This document shows positions 1 through 8,000 of a stretch of DNA of 13,999 nucleotides, in pieces (the first letter of the stretch is position 1; the number at the start of each line of letters is the position of its first letter). The translations under genes were made by a program, and so were the position numbers. The notes beneath the pieces were generated by a model. It did not search any database and was not told the DNA's origin. It saw only the letters and a list, made by a program, of their open reading frames with translations. Source of the DNA: an uncultured Sphingobacteriia bacterium (lineage in GTDB: Bacteria > Bacteroidota > Bacteroidia > Chitinophagales > Chitinophagaceae); contig CAMFKK010000021.1 of NCBI GenBank assembly GCA_945957225.1, positions 1 through 13,999 on the forward strand, given 5' to 3'.

Positions 1-105
1 GCTCAATAGGTCAATAAAATCCTGTGTGGCTTTTACCAAAGATTGTGCAATTGCCAAATTTGCCATGAAGCATAGACATAAAATGTATACAATGGTTTTT
101 TTCAT
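1..105 (-). CDS. N-terminus of an exported protein of unknown function (cut by window edge)
   Basis: The minus strand reads ATG at 105-103 followed by 35 open codons to the window edge. The peptide begins MKKTIVYILCLCFMANLAIA and continues QSLVKATQDFIDLLS. This is a typical signal peptide: a lysine-rich start, a hydrophobic core at about residues 4-18, and a probable signal peptidase I cut after AIA, before Gln21. There is no lipobox cysteine at the cut, so export to the periplasm or outside is more likely than lipid anchoring. The few mature residues do not identify a family; the pattern ATQDFIDLLS faintly recalls the start of DUF3500 proteins, which is only a guess. It lies on the same strand as the two genes to its right but is separated from them by 127 bases, so operon membership is uncertain. 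Confidence 0.6.
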   Translation of the reverse strand, partial: MKKTIVYILCLCFMANLAIAQSLVKATQDFIDLLS

Positions 106-232
106 ATGGCGTCTTTGAAAAAATTTAGTGATGTAGTCATTTCTAAAGCTTTCAAACAACCAGTGAATTAGACAGATGTTTTACTAAAATGCTTTTTAAA
201 AAGACAGAACATAAAGATTATTTATAGCCCCC
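106..232. other. Intergenic region without an assignable signal
   Basis: These 127 AT-rich bases lie between the membrane acyltransferase-like gene and the exported protein at the window edge, both on the minus strand. I see a perfect 12-base palindrome, CTTTTTAAAAAG, at 192-203, but it has no loop and is too AT-rich for a terminator. On the minus strand a TAAATTTT near 125-132 partly resembles the Bacteroidota -7 element, but no well-spaced -33 element precedes it. A C6 run ends at 233, touching the stop codon of the next gene. Confidence 0.3.
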
Positions 233-1336
233 CTAAAATTTAAAAAATAATTTTTTCTGGTACAACCAATAACAAATGCCCCACATAGCCAACCAAACCG
301 AACTACTTGTCAATATTTGGGTGACCAATTCTCCTGTCCATGCAAATAAGAGTTTGACAAATGGCTCCAAAATATGTTGTAATAAATCTGCAGCACCAAC
401 TGAGAAAAATAAATAGATAAACAAACTATTGGATCCCACAATCATAAAAAACTTAGCGCCTTTAGTAAAAGCGTGTTTCACATCTATTAACCAATAGGAA
501 AAGGCCAACACCAATATTGCCCATCCACCACTGGCAAATACAAATGAACTGGTTGCAATTTTTTTGATGATGGGTGTAATGTCTAAAAGGTCTAAACTAT
601 ATCCTAACAACAAACAAGCAATAGCAGCAAGGACCAGGGTTTGAATTTTTTCAATTGCTGGTTTTTCTTGCATCAATAATTTACCACATAAAACGCCCCA
701 AATAGTATGTGCCGTTGTAGATACCGCATTTAAACTTGACCAGATACTGGCTTTCTCCACCCCCTCAATGGTATTGTTAAACCATGCTCCCAAATTTTCA
801 AAAGCCACCCAAGGATGGTTAAAACCTTCAACTGGAAAATATCTATAAGCTAGGTCAATGCCCAGCAGGAGCAGCAAGGAAAGACCCAACTGAAATTGGA
901 AGGATTTGTCTCTGATTAAAAAAGCCACCAGATAGGTAACCGATAATTGTGCCAACACATTTTGAAACCTAAATACCAAATGTCCTGCGTGCACAAAATA
1001 TAGGCCCCATCCAAAGAATAATAACAAGAAGGATCTTTTGAAAGCGTGTTTGGTAATAGTTTGAATACTCTGCCCTGCTTTGATTCTATTGGCCACTGCA
1101 AATGGAATAGACACCCCCACAATAAACATAAAAAAGGGTTGAATCAGGTCCCAGAAATACAATCCATGCCATTCATGATGATCTAGCTGTTGCCCAAGGG
1201 CTTTGACCAAACCCCAATCAGAAACTCTTAAATGCTCATACAATCCACTTGCTTCACCCGCTAAAAGAAACATGGTAATGCCTCTAAAAAAATCTACTGA
1301 TTGAATTCTGGTTATTGAATGATTGTTGTGTTGCAT
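233..1336 (-). CDS. NagX/DUF5009-type multi-pass membrane protein (HGSNAT-like acyltransferase family)
   Basis: This predicted inner-membrane protein has 367 residues and about nine or ten hydrophobic segments. The N-terminus has the family signature R10-x-x-S-V-D-F-F-R-G19, followed by HHEWHG and WDLIQPFFMFIVGVSIPF. That layout is typical of DUF5009/DUF1624 proteins related to heparan-alpha-glucosaminide N-acetyltransferase and often named NagX. Animal homologues pass an acetyl group across a membrane to a terminal glucosamine; bacterial members are poorly characterised and some are annotated as N-acetylglucosamine transporters. The histidines in HHEWHG are candidates for the active site. 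I chose ATG at 1336-1334 because it overlaps the upstream stop codon as TGATG, indicating translational coupling; an in-frame TTG one codon earlier is less likely. The usual length for the family is about 360-390 residues, so the gene appears intact. Substrate is unknown. Confidence 0.82.
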   Translation of the reverse strand: MQHNNHSITRIQSVDFFRGITMFLLAGEASGLYEHLRVSDWGLVKALGQQLDHHEWHGLYFWDLIQPFFMFIVGVSIPFAVANRIKAGQSIQTITKHAFKRSFLLLFFGWGLYFVHAGHLVFRFQNVLAQLSVTYLVAFLIRDKSFQFQLGLSLLLLLGIDLAYRYFPVEGFNHPWVAFENLGAWFNNTIEGVEKASIWSSLNAVSTTAHTIWGVLCGKLLMQEKPAIEKIQTLVLAAIACLLLGYSLDLLDITPIIKKIATSSFVFASGGWAILVLAFSYWLIDVKHAFTKGAKFFMIVGSNSLFIYLFFSVGAADLLQHILEPFVKLLFAWTGELVTQILTSSSVWLAMWGICYWLYQKKLFFKF

Positions 1337-2382
1337 CAATAGTTGGATAATAATAAAGTCAATGATTGTGTATGCGAATAGGAGATGTTTCTATTGTTAT
1401 GTATGGCAGGTGTCCAAAATTTTGAATCTCGGAACACTTTGCCAACTTTATTGTCTATACTTTCATCTATTGCATTATCTATCATAACAGTTGATATAGA
1501 ACCATTTGAATCAATCATAAAAAAAACATTATACCGAATGAAATATATTCCAGAATTGCCTTTTACTGCACTAGTAATATCATAAGTCTTTTTTTCTAAA
1601 TAACTTCTCCATCCGTTTAGACCATTTTTATATTCAGGCACTTTATTGATTAAATTACAACTGTCTTGTTGTATGCCATCTTTGTTATAGCATAAAGCGT
1701 TAAAATATTTTACAGTACTGTCATAATAGATGTTTTCAAAGGAATCAAATTTAAGGGAAGGTTTACCAATAGGAACCGTTTCTGTTAGGGGATATTGTAT
1801 TACAGAAGCTTTGGTCCCATTGTCGTGATAATAAAACCAATTGCCTGCTTTCCTAAGTCCCTCATTAAAAAGACCCTTAAAAGAAATATTCCCATTTTCA
1901 AATAAGCCAATTGCAACTCCTTTGCCCGTTCCTGTTGAATCCATTTGCAAATCAATTCTAATTGCCCCATTAGGGTACCAGCCATTGCAGACTCCAAGAG
2001 GTATATCATGTTTAAAGTTCAATGAATCTTGCATCATGCCATTTGGATAAAAACTCAAATAGACCCCTTCTTTTAGATTGTCTTGATAATAGACAGTTGA
2101 TTCTAAATTATTATTAGGGTAGAAATTGGTAAATTGTCCATGTTTAATGGTATTGGCAGAATCCTTGTAATAGCCATCTTTCTTTAATATATTGGTTTGT
2201 TTATAGTAATCAGATCTATGCCAGAGACCATTTTTAGCTTCATTTACAGATATGAGCCAAGCATCTTTTTCATTGCATATTTCCTCGGCAACATTTCTAT
2301 AATTTACAATCGGTTGAGATGATACCGTTTTAACTAAACAAATAATCAAGAAAAAATAGAAAGTGATTTTGATTTGCATCAT
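1336..2382 (-). CDS. Secreted MORN/YwqK-repeat protein with TonB C-terminal-like domain
   Basis: This 348-residue protein has a signal peptide at about 1-22 (hydrophobic FYFFLIICLV, cut near VSSQ). Residues 80-190 hold several degenerate repeats of about 20-24 residues with the pattern 'G-x-F/W-x-x-(F/W)YPNG', as in FYPNG 111-115, WYPNG 135-139 and FENG 161-164. These are the repeats of the family labelled 'YwqK antitoxin' or MORN. Residues 283-345 look like a TonB C-terminal domain: a beta strand, DSNGSIS, a helix ending KFWTPAIHNNR, then a final strand. There is no TonB transmembrane anchor or proline-rich linker, so energy transduction is unlikely; the domain probably mediates protein contacts in the periplasm. 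The start is the first of two consecutive ATGs. It is the first gene of a two-gene operon, overlapping the membrane protein by one base. Function is unknown. Confidence 0.78.
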   Translation of the reverse strand: MMQIKITFYFFLIICLVKTVSSQPIVNYRNVAEEICNEKDAWLISVNEAKNGLWHRSDYYKQTNILKKDGYYKDSANTIKHGQFTNFYPNNNLESTVYYQDNLKEGVYLSFYPNGMMQDSLNFKHDIPLGVCNGWYPNGAIRIDLQMDSTGTGKGVAIGLFENGNISFKGLFNEGLRKAGNWFYYHDNGTKASVIQYPLTETVPIGKPSLKFDSFENIYYDSTVKYFNALCYNKDGIQQDSCNLINKVPEYKNGLNGWRSYLEKKTYDITSAVKGNSGIYFIRYNVFFMIDSNGSISTVMIDNAIDESIDNKVGKVFRDSKFWTPAIHNNRNISYSHTQSLTLLLSNY

Positions 2383-2402
2383 TGAAAATAAAAATATCTT
2401 TT
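2373..2402 (+). promoter_or_regulatory. Candidate promoter for the DUF1543 gene
   Basis: TTTG at 2373-2376 and TATCTTTT at 2395-2402 are separated by 18 bases. This is close to the Bacteroidota sigma-ABfr pattern TTTG-N17-20-TAnnTTTG, with one mismatch in the last base. It would start transcription near 2409, about 53 bases before the ATG at 2462. The -33 element lies inside the first codons of the divergent secreted-protein gene. The region is very AT-rich, so a chance match is possible. Confidence 0.33.
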
Positions 2403-2433
2403 AATATTTCATATTTAAAGAGGTAAAAGATAT
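2394..2433. repeat. 10-bp perfect inverted repeat in the divergent intergenic region
   Basis: ATATCTTTTA at 2394-2403 is the exact reverse complement of TAAAAGATAT at 2424-2433, with a 20-base spacer. The arms coincide with the two opposed candidate -7 boxes. It could also be an operator for a dimeric regulator. The low GC content raises the odds of coincidence. Confidence 0.45.
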
Positions 2434-2453
2434 AACCTATTTTCATATCCAAA
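2425..2453 (-). promoter_or_regulatory. Candidate promoter for the minus-strand two-gene operon
   Basis: On the minus strand TTTG (2453-2450) is followed after 17 bases by TATCTTTT (2432-2425), one base off the Bacteroidota -7 consensus. Transcription would start near 2418, about 36 bases before the ATG at 2382. Its -7 box is the inverted copy of the -7 box of the opposing candidate promoter. Confidence 0.35.
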
Positions 2454-2461
2454 ATTGAGTT

Positions 2462-3019
2462 ATGGCATTGAAACTATACATGGTATTATTAGGTGGCAAA
2501 CCCAAGGGCAGGCACACAGAACAGCATGATATTTTTTTTGGAATTGCCGATTCCTTAAAGGAGTTGATTCCTCAGTTCAATCAGTTCTGGCCTGAAGCCA
2601 AGGGGAAAATGCACGTAGATGGTTTTAGAGAAGTCAATCAGGTAGATGGCCAACAAATTCATATTGTTCCTAGGGGGAGTCAAACAACCTCAGCATCGCA
2701 GCAGCTATTTTTTATTAATCTTGGCGGGTACAAAAAAGACGAATTTGAAGAATTTCACTATAAAATGGTTGTTGCCGCTACAGACAAAGCATCAGCTATT
2801 CAACAGGCCAAACAAACCGCATTTTTCAAGCATACCCATTTTGAAGGGGCTAGTTCACATGTGGATGATAAATATGGGGTAGACGTGGATGACTTATATA
2901 CCATTGATGAAATCTTACCTTTGGCTACCAAGGAGCAATACGCCATTGAACTGAGTCCTATAATAGAAGAACATCAGGACGTATTGCATTTGGGGTATTT
3001 TAAATTTGATAGCCTATAA
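2462..3019 (+). CDS. DUF1543 domain-containing protein
   Basis: This 185-residue protein has no signal peptide or membrane segment and is probably cytosolic. It starts with the DUF1543 hallmark: LYMVLLGG (5-12), then KGRHTEQHDIFFGI (15-28), an acidic/aromatic helix with FWPEAKGK (42-49), and VDGFREVN (52-59). I see a second, more diverged copy of the same layout: LFFINLGG (82-89), EFHYKMVVA (97-105), KASAIQQAKQTAFF (109-122) and VDDKYGVDVDDLYTID (134-149). The protein is therefore built of two related halves. DUF1543 has no established function to my knowledge. It is transcribed away from the minus-strand operon, and its stop is 69 bases before the sigma factor start, with no visible terminator between. 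A separate promoter in that gap suggests it is not part of the glycan locus. Confidence 0.85.
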   Translation: MALKLYMVLLGGKPKGRHTEQHDIFFGIADSLKELIPQFNQFWPEAKGKMHVDGFREVNQVDGQQIHIVPRGSQTTSASQQLFFINLGGYKKDEFEEFHYKMVVAATDKASAIQQAKQTAFFKHTHFEGASSHVDDKYGVDVDDLYTIDEILPLATKEQYAIELSPIIEEHQDVLHLGYFKFDSL

Positions 3020-3036
3020 TTCACCGATCCTTCATC

Positions 3037-3065
3037 TTGGAGCTTTGCAATTTTACCTACATTTG
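3037..3065 (+). promoter_or_regulatory. Promoter of the ECF sigma factor gene (Bacteroidota type)
   Basis: TACATTTG at 3058-3065 is a perfect match to the Bacteroidota -7 element TAnnTTTG, with TTG at 3037-3039 placed 18 bases upstream as the -33 element. The predicted transcription start is near 3070-3073. The upstream in-frame TTG at 3068 would therefore sit at or before the 5' end of the mRNA, so the ATG at 3089 is the supported start, with a leader of about 17 bases. The promoter fits housekeeping sigma-A expression of the regulators rather than autoregulation. Confidence 0.6.
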
Positions 3066-3088
3066 AATTGGTAATTCCTACCATTGCC

Positions 3089-3673
3089 ATGCCCAAACTA
3101 GATAACAATAACGATGCTTCGCTAGTATTGCTTTTGCAAAAAGGCAATCTCATGGCTTTTGATAGCTTGTATTGGAAATATCACAAAGCACTCTATGCCA
3201 ATGTGTTCAAGTTGGTAAAAGACCAAGGGATTACCGAAGATATTGTGCAAGAAACCTTTATTAGTCTTTGGCAAAAAAAGCATTTACTCAAAGCAGACAG
3301 TTCCATTTCTGGATGGCTTTTTGTTAACTGCTATCACAAATCGGTGAATTGGCAGAAGAAACAACTGTTGGAAGCCAAAATGAATCGCATTATAGCTGAC
3401 AAGCTCTTAGAAGAATCCGTTCCTGATTTGTATGAGCAGCAAATGCAATTATTGGAAAAAGCCATTAGTCAACTATCGCCCCAGAAAAGAAAAGTATTTG
3501 AATTGTGTAAATTGCAAGGGAAAACCTATTCTGAAACAGCAAAGGAATTGAATATTTCTGCTCATACGGTTAAAGAATACCTAGCAGGTGCTATGGCCTT
3601 TATTAAAGAATATGCATTGGCCCATCCAGAATACAAACTGGCGCTTCCAATTTTATGGGTAATCACTCAATAA
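3089..3673 (+). CDS. ECF-type RNA polymerase sigma factor (FecI-like, glycan-locus regulator)
   Basis: This 194-residue sigma-70 family protein of the extracytoplasmic function class directs RNA polymerase to promoters of a nutrient-uptake locus when released from its anti-sigma factor. Residues 11-95 form region 2, with FDSLYWKYHKALYANVF, then EDIVQETFISLWQKK (50-64), the core-binding and -10 recognition part, and SGWLFVNCYHKSVNWQKK (74-91). Residues 122-173 form region 4, with AISQLSPQKRKVFELCKLQG, and a helix-turn-helix in YSETAKELNISAHTVKEYL (147-165) that reads the -35 element. There is no region 3, as expected. ATG at 3089 is preferred to TTG at 3068 because of the promoter position. 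Its immediate neighbours, a FecR gene and a SusC with STN domain, identify it as the sigma factor of a trans-envelope signalling set. Confidence 0.93.
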   Translation: MPKLDNNNDASLVLLLQKGNLMAFDSLYWKYHKALYANVFKLVKDQGITEDIVQETFISLWQKKHLLKADSSISGWLFVNCYHKSVNWQKKQLLEAKMNRIIADKLLEESVPDLYEQQMQLLEKAISQLSPQKRKVFELCKLQGKTYSETAKELNISAHTVKEYLAGAMAFIKEYALAHPEYKLALPILWVITQ

Positions 3674-3735
3674 TTTTTTTTAGTACCCCCCCCGAATGAA
3701 TAATCCGATTGTATTTATAGTACAAACGATTGCTA
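3674..3735. other. Sigma/anti-sigma junction with T8 and C8 homopolymer tracts and a short overlapping ORF
   Basis: Directly after the sigma factor stop come eight T (3674-3681) and eight C (3686-3693). No hairpin precedes the T run, so it is not a standard terminator. An 18-codon open frame with ATG at 3696 and TGA at 3750-3752 runs into the start of the anti-sigma gene in a different frame. In the anti-sigma frame a stop codon sits at 3718-3720, so translation of that gene cannot begin farther upstream. Whether the small frame is translated is unknown. Confidence 0.45.
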
Positions 3736-4920
3736 GTGGAGCCATCCCATGAGATATTAGAAAGACTTTTGACCAAATCTACCTGGACTTCTGAAGAACA
3801 GGCCTGGATGTTGGAATACCTGCAGGAAACTGACCAACACGCATTGCGTCAGTTGATGCAAGAAAAATTTGAACAAGACCTAGCATCCCCCACCCAGTTA
3901 CCCGCAACTATTTCTGAACGATTATTGGCTCAAATTCATGAGCAAATCAATGCCACACCAGTTAGGGCACCAAAGCTATATTGGAAAAAATGGTTGGCTG
4001 CTGCCGCGATGGTAATTTTAGTAGCTGCTGCAGCTTTTTTATATCTCCAATCAAAGCAGGTTACACCTGTTCCTGTTGCTAAACTTACTCTGAAACAAGA
4101 TATAGCCCCACCCAGTACCAATACAGCCATCATTACTTTGGGTAATGGTCAGCAAATTATATTAGATAGTGCCGGCAAGGGTCTCTTGGCTATGGAAGGA
4201 AATGTACAATTATCAAAAACGGCAGATGGCTCTATTGTTTACCAAGGTTCATCTGATAAGTATTTGGTGAATACACTAAATAATCCAAGGGGAAGTAAAC
4301 CTATTTCCTTGGTTTTGAACGATGGCAGCAAGGTTTGGTTAAATAGCGAGAGTTCTCTTAGGTATCCAGTTGCATTTGGGGCATCTGAAAGACAGGTAGA
4401 AATTACAGGAGAAGCCTATTTTGAAGTAGCCAAAAAAGCAGCCCCTTTTAAAGTTGCGGTGGCTGGAAAGGGAATGGTTGAAGTATTGGGTACCCATTTT
4501 AATGTCAATAGTTATCAAGACGAGACTTATACCAAAGTGACTTTATTAGAAGGTAGTGTAAAACTTTATTTACAACCCAATGGGAATGGAGCTGTTGCTA
4601 TTAAACCTGGACAACAAGCCATTTACCTATCCGATCAGCAAAAACAAAGCAGTATTCAAGTTAAAAATGATATTGATCTTTCTGCGGTTGTAGCATGGAA
4701 AAACGGCTTTTTTAATTTTGATCATGCAGATTTAAAATCTGTTTTGCGCCAATTGTCTAGATGGTATAATGTAGACGTAGTGTATCAGGGAAATATTCCT
4801 AAAAGAGTATTTGGAGGAGAAATGCAAAGAGACCTGAACTTATCTGAAGTGCTTAAAATTCTGGAAAAAAACAATGTTCACTTTAAAATAGAAACCGATA
4901 AACTAATTGTTATGCCATAA
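3736..4920 (+). CDS. FecR-family anti-sigma factor with DUF4974 C-terminal domain
   Basis: This single-pass inner-membrane protein of 394 residues is predicted to bind the ECF sigma factor on the cytoplasmic side and the transporter's STN domain on the periplasmic side. Residues 1-80 form the cytoplasmic anti-sigma part (HEILERLLTK, SEEQAWMLEYLQETDQ). A transmembrane helix follows at about 86-104 (WLAAAAMVILVAAAAFLYL), after a KLYWKK positive patch. The FecR domain is at about 180-280, with LNDGSKVWLNSESSLRYP and GEAYFEVAK, and the DUF4974 domain is at about 325-394, with FNFDHADLKSVLRQLSRWYNV. No ATG is available at the N-terminus: candidates are GTG 3736 (chosen) or TTG 3730, because a stop codon lies at 3718. 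The first in-frame ATG, near 3808, would remove half of the anti-sigma part. It probably shares a transcript with the sigma factor gene. Confidence 0.9.
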   Translation: MEPSHEILERLLTKSTWTSEEQAWMLEYLQETDQHALRQLMQEKFEQDLASPTQLPATISERLLAQIHEQINATPVRAPKLYWKKWLAAAAMVILVAAAAFLYLQSKQVTPVPVAKLTLKQDIAPPSTNTAIITLGNGQQIILDSAGKGLLAMEGNVQLSKTADGSIVYQGSSDKYLVNTLNNPRGSKPISLVLNDGSKVWLNSESSLRYPVAFGASERQVEITGEAYFEVAKKAAPFKVAVAGKGMVEVLGTHFNVNSYQDETYTKVTLLEGSVKLYLQPNGNGAVAIKPGQQAIYLSDQQKQSSIQVKNDIDLSAVVAWKNGFFNFDHADLKSVLRQLSRWYNVDVVYQGNIPKRVFGGEMQRDLNLSEVLKILEKNNVHFKIETDKLIVMP

Positions 4921-4949
4921 AACGCCGTTTGACAGTTAAAATAATCCAT

Positions 4950-4980
4950 AAAAAAACCGCTCCAACTGCAATTGGAACGG
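4950..4980 (-). terminator. Terminator-like hairpin oriented to the minus strand, between fecR and susC genes
   Basis: Bases 4957-4980 form a hairpin: CCG/CGG, one C-A mismatch, TCCAA/TTGGA, and a six-base loop. On the plus strand it is preceded by seven A and not followed by T, so only the minus strand reads it as a hairpin plus seven U, the form of an intrinsic terminator. No minus-strand gene lies here, so it may block antisense transcription from the susC side. On the plus-strand mRNA it could act as a processing or stability element in the 125-base leader before susC. GCCGTT (4924-4929) could pair with AACGGC (4976-4981) and so compete with this hairpin. Confidence 0.5.
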
Positions 4981-5045
4981 CAATCATTGGATTAAAAAAT
5001 AAATTCTTGAGGAATCATCTTTCATAACCCAAACATTGCAAAAGT

Positions 5046-8000
5046 ATGAATTTATCTATTGATGGCCGGGAGGGCAATCCGGCTGTTGGAAAGCAGCATA
5101 TTGCTGCACGCATCCAATATTACATAGAATGCCTGATTTCCAAAAACAAAACAATCTTATTGGCAATGAGACTTACCTGCATCCTATTAACAGTTGCATT
5201 TCTCCAAGTTTCTGCAAAAGGAAGCTCTCAACAGGTTTCACTTACAGGAAAGGAAATGACCTTACTCAAAGTATTTGAGTCCATTAAAAGTCAAACCGGC
5301 TTTGTATTTTTTTATGATGCCAATTTGTTGCAAAAGGCAAAACCAGTTACACTCAATGTGAGAAAACAACCCTTAGAAACAACTTTGGCCCAGGTTTTTG
5401 ACAACCAGCCATTAAGCTATTCTATTGTCAATAAAACCATCACCATTACAGCAAAAAATACGGTACCTATAAGTACAAATACTGTTGTAGCTGCTGTGGA
5501 AACGCCAATGTTTGCAAAAGTATCTGGAACCGTCACTGATGAAAAAGGTCAGGGATTAAATGGTGCTTCCATTATGGTCAAGGGTACCAGCAATGGAGTT
5601 AAAACAGATGCTGATGGTAATTTTCAAATTGAAGTTGCACCCAATGCTGTTTTGGTCATTTCTTTTGTTGGATATGAATCAATAGAAATTGCTGTCAATG
5701 GAAGGTCATCTGTTATGGCTAGATTAAAACAAACCGTTTCAGTGATTGAACAAGTGGTGGTGGTAGGTTATGGTACTCAAAGAAAAAAGGATTTAACTGG
5801 ATCTATATCTACTGTAAAAGGTGAGACGGTGGCAAAAATGCCTGGAACCAATCCTATTGGATCTTTACAAGGAAAAGTAGCTGGTCTTACCGTTTCCAAT
5901 TCTGGAAGAGCAGGTTCAAGCCCTGTAGTCAGAATCCGTGGTATCAATAGTACCAATAGTGCTAGCCCTGTATATGTAGTAGATGGAATTTTGCATGACA
6001 ACGTAGACTTTTTGAATCCTGCCGATATTGAATCAATTGATATCTTAAGAGATCCATCAAGTATAGCTATCTATGGTTTGCGTGGTGCTAATGGTGTCAT
6101 AGCCATTACTTCTAAAAAAGCATCAAGAGGTGAAACCAAGATTAATTTTCAATCGGCCTATGGCTTGCAAAAAGTAATTGATAAAATTCAATTGGTAGAC
6201 GCTGCAGGTTTTAAAACATTGTATACTGCTCAGTTGAAAAATTTGAATGCCGCTCCTTTTGACTATACCAATTATACAGCAAATACCAATTGGCAAGATT
6301 TGGTGTTGCGCGATGCGATGATTGCAACAGGTAATTTAAGTGTGTCAAATAGTTCTGAAAAAAGTAGCACTTATTTGAATGTGGGTTATACTAATCAGGA
6401 AGGGGTTTTACGCAATGATAGTTATCAGCGTTACTTGCTTCGTTTAAATGAAGAGATTAGATTCACAGACAAAATTAAAGTGGGAGCAGATATTACAGGA
6501 TACCACTGGAATAGTAATCCACCAGCTGCTTCCATTACCAACGCTTTATGGGCGGCACCCATTGTAGGCATTAAGCAAGACGATAATACTTATTATAGTA
6601 TGCCTTCTTTTCAGAGAGCCCAGGTGGGTAACCCAATGGCGGCTCTAAACCGTAATGACGGAAATACTATTGACAAAGGATATCGTTTTATTGGATCGGC
6701 TTTTGCCGAAATTAAATTTGCCAAATATTTTACTTGGAAGTCTATAGTATATGGCGATTTCACATTTAATAATTCAAGAAGCTTTAGTAGACTTCCATTT
6801 AGTTTTGTAAATCTTGGTGAAGGTGCAGCACCAACTACTACTACCTTTGATAATACAGTAAAAACTTCTGTATCTCAAAGTCAGAGTGAAGCCAAAAGAT
6901 ATCAGCAAGACCATACCCTTACTTTTAATAAAACCTTTACAGGTGGACATGCAGTAACTGCAATGGCAGGTTATAGCTCTATTTATAGTTATAATAATTA
7001 TGTAAATGGTACGCGTAGAGATACTTCAGTGAATATCAATAACAGTCCTGATTTCTGGTATATTGGTGTTTCTAACCCTAATAACCCCGGCAATTTTGAC
7101 GGAGGTGGTGGAGAGAGTGCCATTGCCGGTGCATTTGGAAGGGTGAGTTATTCTTATTTAGGTAAATACCTTTTGAATGCTACTATTAGAAGAGATGGAA
7201 GTTCCAAATTTGCGCCTCAAAACAGATGGGGAACATTTGGTAGTATTGGTCTAGGATGGGTAGCAAGTGATGAAGCTTTCTTTAAGAAAATCAAGGCTAT
7301 TGATTATTTTAAAATTAGAGGAGCATGGGGCTTAACTGGAAATGCCAATGGATTTGCTGATAACTTATACAAGCCAGGTGTATCCAATGCTAGTACAGCA
7401 ATTTTTGGAGACAATATTTATAGCTCTATTCAAGCAGCCTATATTCCTGATCCTAATTTGCATTGGGAAACTGTACGTGGTATTGATATTGGATTTGATC
7501 TAAGAACCCTGAATAATAAATTAAACGCAGAGTTTACTTATTATAATAGAACCACAACAGATATTCTTACAGCAGTAAGTCTTCCAAATGAAACCAGGAG
7601 TTATTTTACCAACTTAGGTGAAATCAGCAACAAGGGGATTGAACTTTCACTTGGTTGGAACGATGTAATCAACAAAGATTGGAGTTATGGCATTTCTGCT
7701 AATTTTAGTCATAATACCAATGAAGTAAAATCAATTGGAAATAATTTTAACTTCTCCATCATTGGTAACGGCGGCGCCAACTTAACTACCACTGGCCAAT
7801 CCATTGGTTATTTTTACGGCTATACCCAAACAGGAATTTATCAATCTACTGCTGATCTAAGCAAGCAAGCAGCATTTAGTAATTCCTTGCCTGGTGATAT
7901 TTCTTATGCCGATATTAATGGAGATGGCGTAATTACACCAGCTGACAGGGGTTATATTGGTACGCCATTTCCTCCTTATAGTTTTGGTGGCAATTTCACA

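Noticed and set aside
192..203. Palindrome CTTTTTAAAAAG as a terminator
   Set aside because: It has no loop, no GC pairs and no U-tract after a stable stem; likely chance in AT-rich DNA.
228..233. C6 run next to the acyltransferase-like stop as a counterpart to the C8 run at 3686-3693
   Set aside because: The flanking sequences are not similar, and two short homopolymers do not make a repeat family.
1336..2382. Antitoxin of a toxin-antitoxin system (YwqK label)
   Set aside because: The protein is exported and no toxin-like gene is adjacent; the label comes only from repeat similarity.
7911..7946. True EF-hand or dockerin in the transporter
   Set aside because: The DxNxDG loop is common in SusC barrels and stands alone, without a paired loop or helices of a dockerin.
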